Shown here: piece by piece, positions 51,680 through 63,780 of the stretch | Layout: each line of letters begins with the position of its first letter | How positions within the stretch are numbered: position 1 is the first letter of the stretch | Assembly (NCBI GenBank): GCA_024349245.1 | Contig: JALDNG010000001.1 | Location: 7,342,501-7,406,500, forward strand | Length of the DNA stretch: 64,000 bases | Direction of reading: 5' to 3' | From: Neodontobutis hainanensis | Lineage: Eukaryota > Chordata > Actinopteri > Gobiiformes > Odontobutidae | Made by a program: the position numbers and the translations under genes | Notes under the pieces: model-generated | What the model was told of the DNA's origin: nothing | What the model saw: the letters and a program-made list of their open reading frames with translations, nothing else | Database searches by the model: none

Positions 51680-54600
51680 CCTCACGCGCACCTGAGCACC
51701 GTCTCACATTGAGCTCCGTTTTATTGGCCTTTTAAAATCCTTTCAGTCCTGGGTGCACCGTTCACTTTCTCCAAATAATTCAGTAAATAACACCTTACGT
51801 ATTCCGAGTATTTATTAAAAAGTTGCTCCACGATGTCGTTAAATTCAAAATAATCCTCAAAAATTGTGTTCGCTATTTTGTTAAATTGCCTTTTTGTGTG
51901 TGTGTGTGTGTGTGTTTGTGTTTTTTTCAAGCGTCTACTGTTGTCTGTATTGCTCCTTAACCTCCCCGACTGCCCCTCAGTCCCTTTCAGTGCCCAAACG
52001 GTACAGTCTCATCTTTTATGAGCGCACCGGAGCCCGCTGTGAACGCGCACGTCATTCCCAAACAGAGAGAAAAGAGAGAAGGAGAGAGAGTCCTGACGCA
52101 CGAATCTTCAAACAGAGATAAGGCGAAACACTGAATAATTAATGAAGGCACGTGATTCAGATGGAAATTAACTTTTATTGTTTTCCAAATGAGAAGTGTT
52201 TGGAAAAAAATGTTTTACAGAAGAGAACAAACTGGAGACAGGATCAAATACAAATCTGATATTTGTTTATATCATTGTTTCTACCTGTTTAATAATATAA
52301 ACTGTATTTCTAACAGGCCAGGTTTGGAGAAGCAGACAGGAGCAGTGACATCTTCACTTACAGCTGTGTATTCCCGAACAGAAGAGAAAAAGGGCAACAG
52401 AAAACGACAGTGCAGTGCGTAAACTCCTCAGATGGCAGTATCAGACAAGATCAAACAAGTAGAAGAGGCTCTGATATTGTTGAGGTCAGATATCAGCATC
52501 ACGAGAGTCTCTAACAGAACACTAATCAGACGACTGACCTGGTCAAGGAAAAATCACAGCTTGACGAGAACTTCATGCTGCTGCTTTATCTAGAGACAGA
52601 CTGAACTATAACTGAGGGCCAGTGAATCATTTTGTCACAATGTGTGGTTTTATTTGGGCCCAACAAAGAAATCAGAGAAATAATATTAATAATGTAATAA
52701 ATGTGAATGCGTTTTCTTGCAGTGTATATCTATAGCTTCAATGTGAGTTCAAGGTTTTAATCTTCGTACATCCAGACCCTTCAAGACCATAGCTGTTTAT
52801 TATTTTATATTTAATCAGAAATCTTACTGTAACTGTCCATCCCTGGACCCTTTCCCAGCGACTCAGATAAATGCAGGGACTGTACATACCACCAGTCGAC
52901 TGCTGTTTTGTGACGTTTGCTTTGTTGATGTAAAAGAACAAAATGATCTACTTCTAATTATACTTGAACAAAATAACCACCTCCTGCTGTAAACACATCT
53001 CATTTTCTCGATGCACAGAAGCAGGCTTGAGTTCCATTTGTGTTCCAGAGCCTGGGAATGGCCCTCTTCGTGTGGACCACTCCTCTTCGGTGTCTCCTGT
53101 GTTTTGTTATAGCTGAGTTTTATTGCCGTCTGAACTCCCCACCTTGCTGTATCCACAATGACCAAAGGTACATTGTGTAAAATGTAGTCTTCAAATGGAT
53201 AAATTGGAACACATCAGTCACAACCATGTTCTCATTTGTTTATCTTGGAAAAACAGTCATTCACAAAAAACAGTAAAAACCACCCTGAGATAAAAAGTTT
53301 CATTTATAAATTAAACTTTTTATCAAGTTTCAGCTGAGTTTAAAAAAAGACAAAACGAAACAAAAAACACATTCCTGCGGAGAACACAGATAAGAGCTCA
53401 GATCCTTTACTGTCACTTTATTCAAAAAAACAGCAACAACAGGAATACTGCTCATAAAAACAGGTTGAGTTTTGATTACACTTTTGAATAAAATACACAA
53501 AAACTAAAAAGTGGGACAGAACCAGGATTACACTCAAGCAGGACATTCAATATATATATTTTTAATTACATGATCAATAATCTTGTATTTTTGTAACACA
53601 TTTTTTTGTAATAGTAAATTTCACTGATAAATGTGACAGCAAGCTAATATTTACATATAATATTTTTTTATAAAGAACTATTATAATTATGTCCATACAC
53701 AGAATAAAAAAACAAGCTTCTAAGGCTTAAAAAGGTTGTCAGGGCAATTGAAAGTATGAAAATACATTTTTTCATTTTTATCTCATTTCGGAATATATGG
53801 ATACGTCTGAAGAAAATGCAATAAAATAAAATAAAAGTGAAGTAATTCAAATCTTATCCAATTCCTTTTTAGCCTTTTCCACATACATGTTTAAAGGCTA
53901 AAGAAAGTTAAGAAGTGTGACCTCTTAGTACACACAGAACACACTACAGCCTCAGTTACAATACACACAAGTTAAATCAATTCAATATATACGTTACAAG
54001 AAAACGAATAGGTCCAAACTGAGACTTTTGGTGATGCAGCCTGTTCTGGCTCAGGACCTGACTCTGAAGAAGCCGCCGCCAATGAAACGCACCCACAAAT
54101 GACGGCGCGCCCTCTGGTGGACATTACGTACCACTGCAGCCTCTAGTAAACAGCCACATGTCTACAAACGCTGATTATTCACATATCATTTAAACTTAAT
54201 CAAATATTTATTTGATTAATGTTACTCTTATAGACGTAACCTATGTATTTAAACAACAAGTAACTAGTAATTACTAAAAAGTGGCAAATAAGAAAAAGGA
54301 AGAGATCAAACGTGGTTTAAACCATTCAAAGGTTCAAACCAAACTTTCTTCCTCTCACATTTTTTCCGGGTATTATTGGATATAATTTGCTTTAAAAGCC
54401 TTGAAGCTAAAGTCAAAGAAGACTTCAGACTGTAGGCGCGGAGAGGGTGGATTTGTGTTATTTTTAACTGCCGTTGAACTTAAAGTGAGGCGCACTGGCT
54501 TTTAGCCGCTAACACCATTTATCTGCTGAAGAACAAGCAGCCTCTGTAGTAGTTCAGTTAATCTGAAAAGTAGAGAAGTAAGGCTGGGTTTTCATGGAAT

Positions 54601-54743
54601 AAGACTGGGCCAAAGATGCTGTGAACCATCATTAAACTAAGAGGCAGAATTGGTCGCTGTTGAATTTCCAAGTAGCCCGTTAAAATAACTGTTAACGAAT
54701 TAGCTAGCCGTTCTGCTAACCCAAATTAGCCGTTACCAAACAA
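51680..54743. other. CFTR-ASZ1 divergent intergenic region
   Basis: 3.06 kb between the two start codons, holding both promoters and 5' untranslated regions. Immediately upstream of CFTR (51680-52120) is a less AT-rich part with a (TG)n run at about 51894-51916. The 52.1-54.0 kb interval is AT-rich with no coding frame I can support. No TATA box could be assigned confidently for either gene. Confidence 0.6.
54465..54735 (+). promoter_or_regulatory. Cluster of MYB-type motifs upstream of ASZ1
   Basis: MYB-consensus cores (YAACKG) occur at 54465-54470 (TAACTG), 54471-54476 (CCGTTG, reverse CAACGG), 54677-54682 (CCGTTA, reverse TAACGG), 54686-54691 (TAACTG) and 54730-54735 (CCGTTA, reverse TAACGG). 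Five cores in about 270 bp before the ATG. MYBL1 (A-MYB) is known to drive piRNA-pathway genes in other vertebrates; its role here is inferred. Confidence 0.45.
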
Positions 54744-54848
54744 ATGAACGACTCTATAAACCTCGCTTTTCCGGCTGGAGATGAGAGTGAGACCAGCAGC
54801 GATGAGTGGGACATTGGTTCATCTAAGAAAAAGCCTCTGCCTGTCAAG
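54744..54848 (+). CDS. asz1: ASZ1 exon 1
   Basis: 105 nt, reading MNDSINLAFPAGDESETSSD then EWDIGSSKKKPLPVK. Start chosen as the only ATG before the conserved acidic DEWDIG motif; donor GTAAAC. Confidence 0.9.
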
Positions 54849-57800
54849 GTAAACTGTTTTTTTTAATTTTTTTAGCAAACGTTTGCCAAGCCAAACGTTA
54901 TTAGCAATTCAATAATGGCCTTTCTCTTCTGTTAACTGGAGCTAGGATGTTTTTGCCCCACTCTAAATATATTCTTTTTACAAGTACCACATCGAGAAAG
55001 AAGCTGTATTTATTTTTCAGTTAATAACATAAACACATGGACATTATAAAATTATGTTCATTTACTTAAAAGACTAAAAAAAAAGCATTGGTTTCTAATT
55101 TGAGTCATTAATATGATACGGTTAATTGTTTTTTACTAAAAACATCTCGTCGGTTACAAAATGTACATTACAGTATATAATTTTTTTTATTAGTACAGTA
55201 GAAGATTATGTGAGATGACCTAATTGCACTTTTGCTCATCTTGCAGCCCTTTTTCAGAAGAATTACAAGAATCCAGTAATGTGACCTAAGAACATGTTAC
55301 TTTTTCTGCAGATAATGTACTTATACTGAACAGTGTTGGTGTTCTTGGTATTTTCTGGGTGAATGTTGTTCGCTTATTTTAATAATATTCAGTTTACTTT
55401 CTGCAGAAAGAGGCAGGTGTTGCTTCTGTTTCTGCTAATGATGACCAAGTGTCTGTTCTGAAGAGAGCCATCAGTAAAGGAGACTCAGAAACTGTGGAAC
55501 ATCTGTTGGACAATGGTAAGAGACAAAATAATGACAAAAAAGTATAATGTTACTGCACTGTTTGCCTATTTTTAAAAGAAAACTTTATTGTTGTAAAAAA
55601 TGGTATGCGATGCACTGACTATAGACACAAATGTGCCATTAAATGTGACTCTGGTGCTATTTCCTGTTGTCTTCAGGGCTTGATGTGGACACCAGGCTGG
55701 ACTTTGAGTGGACTCCTCTGATGTGCGCCGTGAGTGTGGCCAACTATGACTTGACCAAGATGTTACTGGACCGAGGAGCGAGCGCCAACTTCAGCAAAGG
55801 TCAGAGACATGGACAACAGGGTGTGGGTGCTGCAACACAATCTGGCTCGGTTTGGTTGAGTTTCTCCTGAAGAGGCTTGTGTTTCCTCTGTTTCCAGAGA
55901 GAGATGTCTGCTGAAGAAACAGAGATAACACACAAGAGACAAAAGTCTCTAAATACAATTTGAAGAATTTCAAAACTTGGATGTGTTGCTAATAATTCAT
56001 ATCAGAAGATGAAATCCTAGATTTAGAAAAAAGGTACATTTACATTACATTTAGGATGTTTACTGGAACAAGACATAATTTCTAAAAAAAAAAAAAACAT
56101 ATTTGTTTTTATGTTTGAGTATTGTCCAATCAACTGACTGCAGTGTTTAGTTCCACATTTGATAAACCACACACTTGGACCAGGGCTGAAACATCCCAAA
56201 ATTAAAACAGAGCAGTTCTGGGGAAACTTACCCGACCTGCACTGTACAGCACGGACGCGTGGCACATATCTCATTATTAAAACCTGTCCAAATCCATCTA
56301 AAACATGTCCAAATTAATATCAAACCTGTTCAGACCTACTTGAATAACTACACAGCTCTCTCGCACACGTCTCTAAGTAGAACATGGGGAACAATAAGAC
56401 TGCAAACTGAATGTATAGTAGTGATTTTCACATTTTCCAAAACGCCTAAACATTTATCATATCACAGAAACTGTGCACAAATATTTCAGCATTACCCTGT
56501 ACAGTAGAGAATGAAAATTGCAAAGTAAAATATTGTGCAGTAACGGACAACATCAGCTGCAGGAGTGTTTATCAGAGTCTTTATGGAGTGATTTATCTGC
56601 TGCTGATAAGCCTCTGTACTTGATTCCTGTCAGCGTCTCACATGTGTCGCTCTCCTCTGTCACTGTTTACGCTCTGTCTGACGGCAGTAAACCAGCCCCC
56701 CTCCCACATTTGCGTCGGCACAGAGCTGGAGTAAATAAACCCAGAGCCTGAGAATGGCACAGAGCCACCGACAGCGGCGTTATCAATCACCGAGACGATC
56801 TGCATTTGGACTAACGCCACCCGGACGTGACCAGGGCTTAATCATTTCCTTCACCTGCCTCCAGCGATGGCAGCCATGTGGATGAAACACTCATAAAACA
56901 GAAAAACTGGGGATAATTCACTTCAGATGCAAACAGCAATGGTACAGAAGTGATTTTTAAGACACACATATTTAACAGAACTGTATCAGAACTGAAAAGT
57001 AAAAACGTAGCGAGAATTAAAAAAAAAAACAAGTTTGCATTCATTAGCAATTATTTTTGTTTTCTGCCTATTATTTTGTGAATTAAAAATACTCCAGTGT
57101 CTGTCTCCACTGTATTAAACAAGAGCAGGACAGAGACAGGAAAAATTGAGGCCCTAAAATTTAGAATTGAACAGGTTTTAGATGGATTTGAACAGGTTTT
57201 TGTTAGACTTGAACAGGTTTTAGATTGACTTGAAAGAGTGAGGCCCTAAAATGTAGGAAACTGCTGTAGCCGCTAAATTTAAAGTTTAGAAAATATGAAT
57301 ATAACATAAACACTCTTCTACTGTTTACTGCTGCAGGATACAAATACTTCTAGCATTTTACTTTGCTTCAAGAATTTGAGGATGGTCTGAAGATATAACT
57401 GCTCCATCCTACTTTGCAGTTTTCCTGCATCAAGTCATTCGTACTTGTCATCCACAGATCACTGGACAGTGTTGATGGCCAGCTGCACAGCCTCGGCCTC
57501 TGAAGACAAGATCTCCAGCTGCATCGAGCTCCTCCTTTCGAGGAACGCTGATCCCAACCTGGCCGACAGGTGCGACTTCACTAATGTAATAATATGTTAT
57601 GTGCCAGCATTTAACCCTAACCCTGCAGGAATGAACAGTTTGTTTAAATTTAAAGCATTAAGCTTTAAATTTGAAACAAAACTCTTCCTTGTGCTCACAT
57701 CACAAGGACACATGAACCACCATTAAAAAGACGTATACAGCGCTCCTGTACGTAAAATAATAATTACTGTAGAGCTAGACAAGGTTCATCTGTAGCTGGA

Positions 57801-60800
57801 TTAGATTAAAGTCACATCTGCTGTGAAGAATGTAATTTTAGCTGATGTATTAATCTTCTCTGTCTCTGTCTACCACTCAATTTTCGTGCCGCTACGGAGA
57901 AACAAAAGATGAGAAAGAACAGGGTTTCTGGAGAGTTGTCAAACGGACTGCTATTCTTTTTTCTGAAGAATAACCTTTTAAAGTATCCCTCGGTTGTCGT
58001 CAAAAGAAGCCTTTCTCTCGTAACTCTCCTGCAGCAGCCGCTACAGAGTCTGTGCTATTCTCAAAGACGTTAGAAAACTCACAGAACAGCCACAGACCCA
58101 GCTTCATATTAAAGACTCTTTACCATTGCATAATTAAACGTCTGAATGTTATATTCTATTTTTTGTTCATGTGGAGTCTTTTGCATTAGTTTATGGCAGG
58201 TCATGGACTTGTGAATGTGTGAGGTTTATCTAAAATATTTATAAATGGTGGATCACTACTTTACGGTCCATCAGTCTGTGTTTGTTCTCGGCCGTTACCA
58301 AACTTCTCACAAAACACTTGTGCTATTCTTCCTGACCGCCTTCACACGGCACAGTCTTTGTAGTAAATGTCCTGGATTCCTGCAGTGGACAGTAGATCAT
58401 ACTCTAAACCATCTTCACACGACAGAATCTTTGTAGTAAATGTCCTGGATTCTTGTGGTGGAACAAACGGAGGTCAGATTTTCTCAAACATGTGAATATT
58501 TACCCCGAGTGGCTGCTGCTGTTTATGTTTCTATGACCTGCTGCCACTCGGAGCATGCAACATGGCACCCAAAGAGCCCACGTGCACGCCCGCAGAGCCC
58601 CACACCGAGGCTCGAAACACGCACAGATGAACCCGTCCTGGAGCAACAGATCCGTTTGTTCATAAACAAAATATTTGAAGCAATTTTGAGAGGATTTTGT
58701 GAGAAGGCTCTGTGAAAATAAAGGTTTACATATGAACAAATAAAATCAAAGGGTCACGTTTAGGTCTCAACTTTTTGGACGGTTCATTGTTTAAGTGAAA
58801 GTTTTGACAGTTTATGATTTTCAGGTTGATCTAAAACATGTTCAAATCCATCTAAAATCATGTAAAATCGAAATAAAATTTGTTTAAATCCATCTGACAC
58901 CCGTTTAAATCCATCTAAAACTTTATAAAGTGCCAGAGCTCCAGTCTAACTTTTTTCATCACTGTCCCAGTACCGTCCCATAAGCCAGTTCCAACCATCA
59001 AAGTAAATATCAATTGTCCCCATATTTATTTAAAATAAAGGCTAATGTTTGTGTATTTGTAAGTTTATAAGTAATCACAAATAAAATCAAATTCTACATG
59101 TATTTACATACAATTTAGGTTAGGTACTTTGGTGAATATTAACAAAGTTGACTTAAAATCACCAATAAACCTGCCTCTGAATTTATACCTGGTTAATTAT
59201 TTTTGTTTTTATTAACTTTAGCTGAGACCTAAACCCCATAGATCCCGGGGAGCATCATGGACCGTTCCTAACACAAATTTTTTCTGTCCCTGAGATGATG
59301 GGACAGAGTTAATCTCAAGCCCTGATAAAGTGCCAAAAAAACATGGTGAAATTATACTCCAATTTTTTAAATCCAAATCAAACCTGACCAAATCCCTCCA
59401 AAACTAATTAACTAAACTGTCTAATTCTAATGAAACTTATTAAAAGTGCCATAGACCTCCCCTCTCTCTGCAATTTAGTAGACGGACCAATCGCAACTGT
59501 TTGTCTGCAGCAGGGCGTGGTTTGCGACGTCATACACAAGTAACTTGGCTTGTGCGGCTGGTCCAAAACATTCAACATGACGAACGCTAATACCGAGAGA
59601 CAATTTATTTCTGCTCACAGTTTTGAATAACCAGCAAAGAATAAAAACATTGAAACCACTCTGGTGTCCGCTTTTCTGCTGGACATGTTAACTACCGGCA
59701 CTCACATTGACAAAACCTGTGTAGTGTCGCCTTTTTTTTACTTCACATCTGACATTTTTCTGATTGGTTAACATTACGCCTGTAAACCCTGCCCTTGAAA
59801 TTGAACACAAGCAACAGTGGACCAGACCAACAGGAACAGGAAAAGAGTTAGTCGCGCCTGGCCAGGTTTCCCTGGTTTTACACAGAACCGTCCAGAGAAA
59901 TGGAGGAATGTGAGTGTGGTTTGATTTGAGCTGTACTCCTCCTGCTTCCATTGTGTCTGACGTCTGAAAATCAAAGCAATGATTACCCACAGCTGTGTCG
60001 CAGCGTTCGGCTGTAAACACAGCTCTGTCATCTCTCTCACATCAGCTCCATGTGGGGTCTCTTGGCTCCATCTGGGACGGCTTCCCTTCAGCTGCCGCAA
60101 ACCTGGGCTGTTTTTCCACTGAACCTTCTTGACTCTCTGGACTTTAAGTTACAGTGATGTATTGTCTCTATTGACTGATTAAAGGATAGGCTACAAAACA
60201 CGTAATGTTATAATGACGTTAATTGGTCAGTTTATAGAAGGAAAAACAGAAAGGAACATAATATCAAGGTAACAATCAGTAACCAACAGTGGATTAGTCG
60301 AATTGTGAAGAGGACAGACTTCAGAGAGGACACAGTCTGGACTTAATATTGACTGCAGATAGTTTATTGTCAGTTTTTTGCACTTTTTTTAGAGAAATGT
60401 TTTGTTTCAGGGCAAGCTCACAGTGGGGAGCCCTTGTAGCACTGGAAATGGGACTAAGCCTGGACTTTTGTTAAATGCTGCTCAAGCTTCTTCAAATCAA
60501 ACAATTAAATACAGATTTTTAGAGTCCTGCCTGCCGTAAAACATTGAGTGTCTTTTCTTTGACAGTAGATGGTAGAGGGACAGGTAGAGGGTAGATGTGG
60601 TATGTGCTTTTCCAGGTGAGTCTCCTGTCAGTCACAGAGAAAGACCAGTACATTTAGAGCCAGAGGATTATTCTTATTAACAAGTAAACCTGTCAGTCAC
60701 TTCAACATGTGTTAAACATTCCCAACACTTAATTTATGCGAGTATTTAGCATTATTTACTCTGGGACTTCCCTAAAACCTGTTAATGACAAGTGTTAGTG

Positions 60801-63065
60801 ATGAATAACTCGTACTTTCCCAGCTCTGTCCAAGTTATTTATTGTTTTTTTTTTTTTCTCTGCGTCAGTTCAGTGATAACATAGCATTCTGCAGCTGAGG
60901 TTAGTTATACACTTCAACAAATACCACAACAGCTGATGGGTTAAATAACAACTACAGAACAATTTAGTCACTGAAACAGGCTCATTCTAGTTGTTATTTT
61001 AGAAAGAACTGGTTTAGATTTAGTTGGACTTGAACAGGTTTTTCAAGGTTTTTCAAAGATCTTCATGCTTCATGTAGCCTCATAATCATTGTTTATTCAA
61101 ATCAATGACACTTTTTATTATTTGTCATGTGCTGCCCTCTGCTGGATACTTTACTTTTGCCCAAATCCCACTTTCAAGATTCAAGAGTTTTTATTTGTAA
61201 CATACAAAGTTATATACAGAATATACAACCGGCAGTGAAATGTAAACCGGTCCGCTCCATTGACAGTGCAAATTAACAGTTACAAAAAACTTAAAATTTA
61301 AAAACTTTACAAAAAACACAAGCAGGAAGTAAACTGAAGACTTATAAATAAGTGGTTTACAGAAATGTACAAAGAAGAATGATGTGCTATCAGGTTTATA
61401 ACACAGTAACAACGAGAGCAGAAAGTGCAGTGCAATGTCTGTATAATGTCAGTGTGTGGATGTTTATCCTGAAGTGAAGTCACATGATGTTGTTAGTGAC
61501 TGAGTTCAGGAGTCTGAGGGCCTGGGGGAAGAAGCTCCTCCTAAGTCTTTCAGTCTTCTTTTCAAGCGCTTACCACATGGCAGCAGGGTGAAGTGACGGT
61601 TTGCAGGGTGATTAGTGTCCTTGATGATTTTTGTAGCTCTACCTCTGCAGCGTTTGGTGAAGACGTCCTGCAGAGACGGGAGAGCTGACCCTGAGATAAG
61701 CTCGGATAAGCACACAACTCTTTGCAAGGCTTTGCAGTCATGATGGGTGCTTTTCCCGTACCACGCTGTAATGCACTGAGTCAGTACACTTTCTATCGCC
61801 CCTAAATAGAAAATTCTCAGGATAGCTGGTGAAACCCTGAATTTCCACAGCTGGCCCAGGTGGTACAGTCTTTGCCTGGGTTTTTTCATCTGTGTCTCTC
61901 AATGAGTAGCAGCTGCAGGCCCTCCCACCCTCCCAGCTGCAGGCCCTCCCAGCTGCAGGCCCTCCCAGCTGCAGGCCCTCCCAGCTGCAGGCCCTCCCAG
62001 CTGCAGGCCCTCCCAGCTGCAGGCCTAGCTGGCTAGCTCATCATGTCTCAGTCTAAACTGTACACTCAAAAATACAGAAAGGAGTGGGAATCCAGCCCTG
62101 AAAGGACTGGTTTGTCACTTAGTGATGTTATAAAAAACACATTGCAACTTAAAATCATACTTAAAAGGCAAACTCAGTTCCACCCAAAATAAGCTCTTAT
62201 TAGGGTTTATTTATGGTCTCCTACAGCGTCTATCACAATTACGTGCACATACCAAATTATGCAAATTAGGAAATTACATAATTTAAATACTTGTTGTAAC
62301 TTTTAGAACAACCAGTACCTACTTTCCTTACAGAGGAGTAGGCAACACTGCCTGATCTGTAAAATAGTCTCTGATATGATGTAGTTTTTTTTCTCGTCTT
62401 ATTACAGGTCTCTCATGACGTGTCTGATGCTGGCCTCCAGGGACGGTTACAGTAAAGTTATTAATCTGTTGGTGTCTCACGGAGCAGCCGTCAACGCTCA
62501 GGATTTAAACGGGTTCACTGTGAGTTAGACCAGATCTAGACCAGGTCTGAACCAGGACTAGACCAGGACTAGACGTATAACTGTACCCTTATTAAACCTC
62601 TGCTAACTCAAGACCAAAATAAAAGGGTGTGAAGCCTTTTCTAAAGGATGTTTGTGCAGGCTTTGTGCTTCGCGGTGCAGTACGGCCGAGAGGAGTCCGT
62701 CTTGAAACTGCTGCAGCTCGGAGCCGATAAAACCATCACAACCAAAACCGGGAAGACTCCTACAGACCTCGCCGCTCAGTTCAGACACACACAGGTGGAT
62801 GTTTTGGGGACTCACCTGGAAGAGTGTGCACGACATAAAGCAGAGCAGCCTGGGCTCAGATCCACCTTTAGGATAGTTTTCCTTGTTTCCATGTTTGTAC
62901 TGTACAACACACAGGCTTATAGTCTTTAATACACAAATGAATAAAAAAGCTTAATTTAGCAAGAATTATTAATTACCTTTTGTCCTGTTCTCAGATCGGG
63001 AGGATCCTGAACTCAACCTCCAACCAAACCTATAGTGGCTATCCTTTCTTCTCAGAGGAAATCAA
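54744..63065 (+). CDS. asz1: ASZ1/GASZ, 5' part (exons 1-7), continues beyond window
   Basis: Germ-cell ankyrin-repeat, SAM and leucine-zipper protein that in mouse sits at mitochondria in nuage and supports piRNA biogenesis. Seven exons: 54744-54848, 55407-55515, 55677-55799, 57458-57569, 62408-62519, 62660-62794 and 62995-63065 (767 nt, 255 codons plus two bases). The translation follows human ASZ1: acidic N-terminus with SSDEWDIG (human SEDDGWEIG), ankyrin units with WTPLMCAVSVANYDLTKMLL and DRGASANF, IELLLSRNADPNLADR, VINLLVSHGAAVNAQDLNGF, and SVLKLLQLGADKTITTKTGK. All junctions are GT-AG with matching phase. SAM domain, zipper and C-terminal anchor would lie to the right of the window. 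Head-to-head linkage with CFTR supports the call. Confidence 0.95.
55407..55515 (+). CDS. asz1: ASZ1 exon 2
   Basis: 109 nt, reading KEAGVASVSANDDQVSVLKR then AISKGDSETVEHLLDN. First ankyrin helix pair. Acceptor TTCTGCAG, donor GTAAGA. Confidence 0.94.
55677..55799 (+). CDS. asz1: ASZ1 exon 3
   Basis: 123 nt, reading LDVDTRLDFEWTPLMCAVSV then ANYDLTKMLLDRGASANFSK. Ankyrin repeat with the WTPLM turn. Acceptor CTTCAG, donor GTCAGA. Confidence 0.95.
55800..57457. other. ASZ1 intron 3
   Basis: 1.66 kb AT-rich intron. The second dispersed motif (AAACCTGTCCAAATCCATCT and its reverse GAACAGGTTTTAGATGG) occurs at 56279-56345 and 57170-57235 in opposite orientations. No gene recognised. Confidence 0.55.
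57458..57569 (+). CDS. asz1: ASZ1 exon 4
   Basis: 112 nt, reading HWTVLMASCTASASEDKISS then CIELLLSRNADPNLAD. LLLSRNADPN is nearly identical to the human sequence. Acceptor CCACAG, donor GTGCGA. A 4.8-kb intron follows. Confidence 0.96.
57570..61190. other. ASZ1 intron 4, left part
   Basis: AT-rich intron. It has a tandem pair of about 55-bp blocks at 58340-58394 and 58409-58463 (both with GTAGTAAATGTCCTGGATTC), and the second dispersed motif near 58835-58925. No coding exon recognised. Confidence 0.55.
61506..61889 (-). mobile_element. LINE reverse transcriptase C-terminal fragment, ASZ1 intron 4
   Basis: A 127-codon open minus-strand frame reads QRLYHLGQLWKFRVSPAILR, then IFYLGAIESVLTQCITAWYG, then ALQRVV and ALPSLQDVFTKRCRGRATKI, NHPANRHFTLLPCGKRLKR. 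It is the same protein region as the first LINE at 620-985 but from a different subfamily. It has no start or catalytic domain, so it is a 5'-truncated insertion. Flanking 61170-61500 is probably its 3' part. Confidence 0.88.
61905..62030. repeat. 16-bp minisatellite, ASZ1 intron 4
   Basis: About 7-8 nearly perfect copies of CCCTCCCAGCTGCAGG. Very low divergence suggests recent expansion. It directly follows the LINE fragment. Confidence 0.96.
62408..62519 (+). CDS. asz1: ASZ1 exon 5
   Basis: 112 nt, reading SLMTCLMLASRDGYSKVINL then LVSHGAAVNAQDLNGFT. Acceptor TTACAG, donor GTGAGT. A short reverse 11-bp repeat (ACCAGGACTAGACCAGG) follows at about 62528-62570. Confidence 0.96.
62660..62794 (+). 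CDS. asz1: ASZ1 exon 6
   Basis: 135 nt, reading ALCFAVQYGREESVLKLLQL then GADKTITTKTGKTPTDLAAQ and FRHTQ. Last clear ankyrin repeat. Acceptor GTGCAG, donor GTGGAT. Confidence 0.93.
62995..63065 (+). CDS. asz1: ASZ1 exon 7
   Basis: 71 nt, reading IGRILNSTSNQTYSGYPFFS then EEI plus two bases. Acceptor TTCTCAG, donor GTAAGT. Less conserved region, so support is mainly splice signals, phase and position. Confidence 0.75.
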
Positions 63066-63172
63066 GTAAGTAAGTGGTAAACACATTAAAGTTTTCTTTT
63101 GTTTATGTTAAATAGATATGGAGTTTTCTGTGGCTTCCTTTCCACCACCACAAGCTTCAAAACGTAATGTAT

Positions 63173-63538
63173 TCAGTGCGTTTTATCCTCTTTTACTGTT
63201 GGGAACTCAAACTCTTTTAAGCGCTTAGACGGGTGATTGTGCAGCAGCTGGGAGACAAACAGTCCAGGTGTCATCTCTCCCAGAATCTCTGCTAATGATG
63301 GACACATGTCAAATACTCCTGATGAACATTTCCAGTTTGGCTGTTTTTGACACTTAAGCTGTTGACTTTCCAAACTGTGGTGGTGACAGGTTGAGCTGGT
63401 TAAATGTGTCACATAAGTAAAGAACTTTTTCAACCTGCTCTGTGCCACGTAATGTGCTGCAAGTGGTGAGTGTTTTTGTAAAAGAAAATGATGAAGCGGC
63501 TCTTGTGACTCAAAAATTCTGTCCCAGCGCTCTTGCAC
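63173..63538 (-). pseudogene. hAT-type transposase fragment (Charlie/ZBED-like), ASZ1 intron 7
   Basis: The minus-strand frame reads MQERWDRIFESQEPLHHFLL, QKHSPLAAHY, then SSGVFDMCPSLAEILGEMTP, LFVSQLLHNHPSKRLKEFEF. This resembles the 'F..L..FL..K.SPLA..F...LAYLADIF..LN.LN..LQG' to 'FDMFPSLAE' region of hAT transposases and the vertebrate genes derived from them. The middle part seems rearranged and no catalytic residues were identified. Confidence 0.6.
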
Positions 63539-63749
63539 AAGAAAGCCACCTCACTTCAGCAGTTGAGTGAGTCTTTGCTCTGCGTTCGTCTCATCAGGAA
63601 GCTGCTCAGATATATACATGAGATATATTTTAATGTGGTTAACAACTTTATTCACAACTTTCAAAACTCCATTAAGACTGACTGAAGTAGTGAAGCCATG
63701 AAAGTTAAAGCGGAGTTTGTTTTGAAGCGGAACAAGTGTGAGTGAAGTG

Positions 63750-63780
63750 TGGAGGAAAAAAAAAAAAAAAAAAAAAAAAA
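63750..63780. repeat. Poly-A run
   Basis: About 28 consecutive A residues at roughly 63753-63780, possibly the tail of an unrecognised retroposon in plus orientation, followed by GGGTTCCG. Confidence 0.8.
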
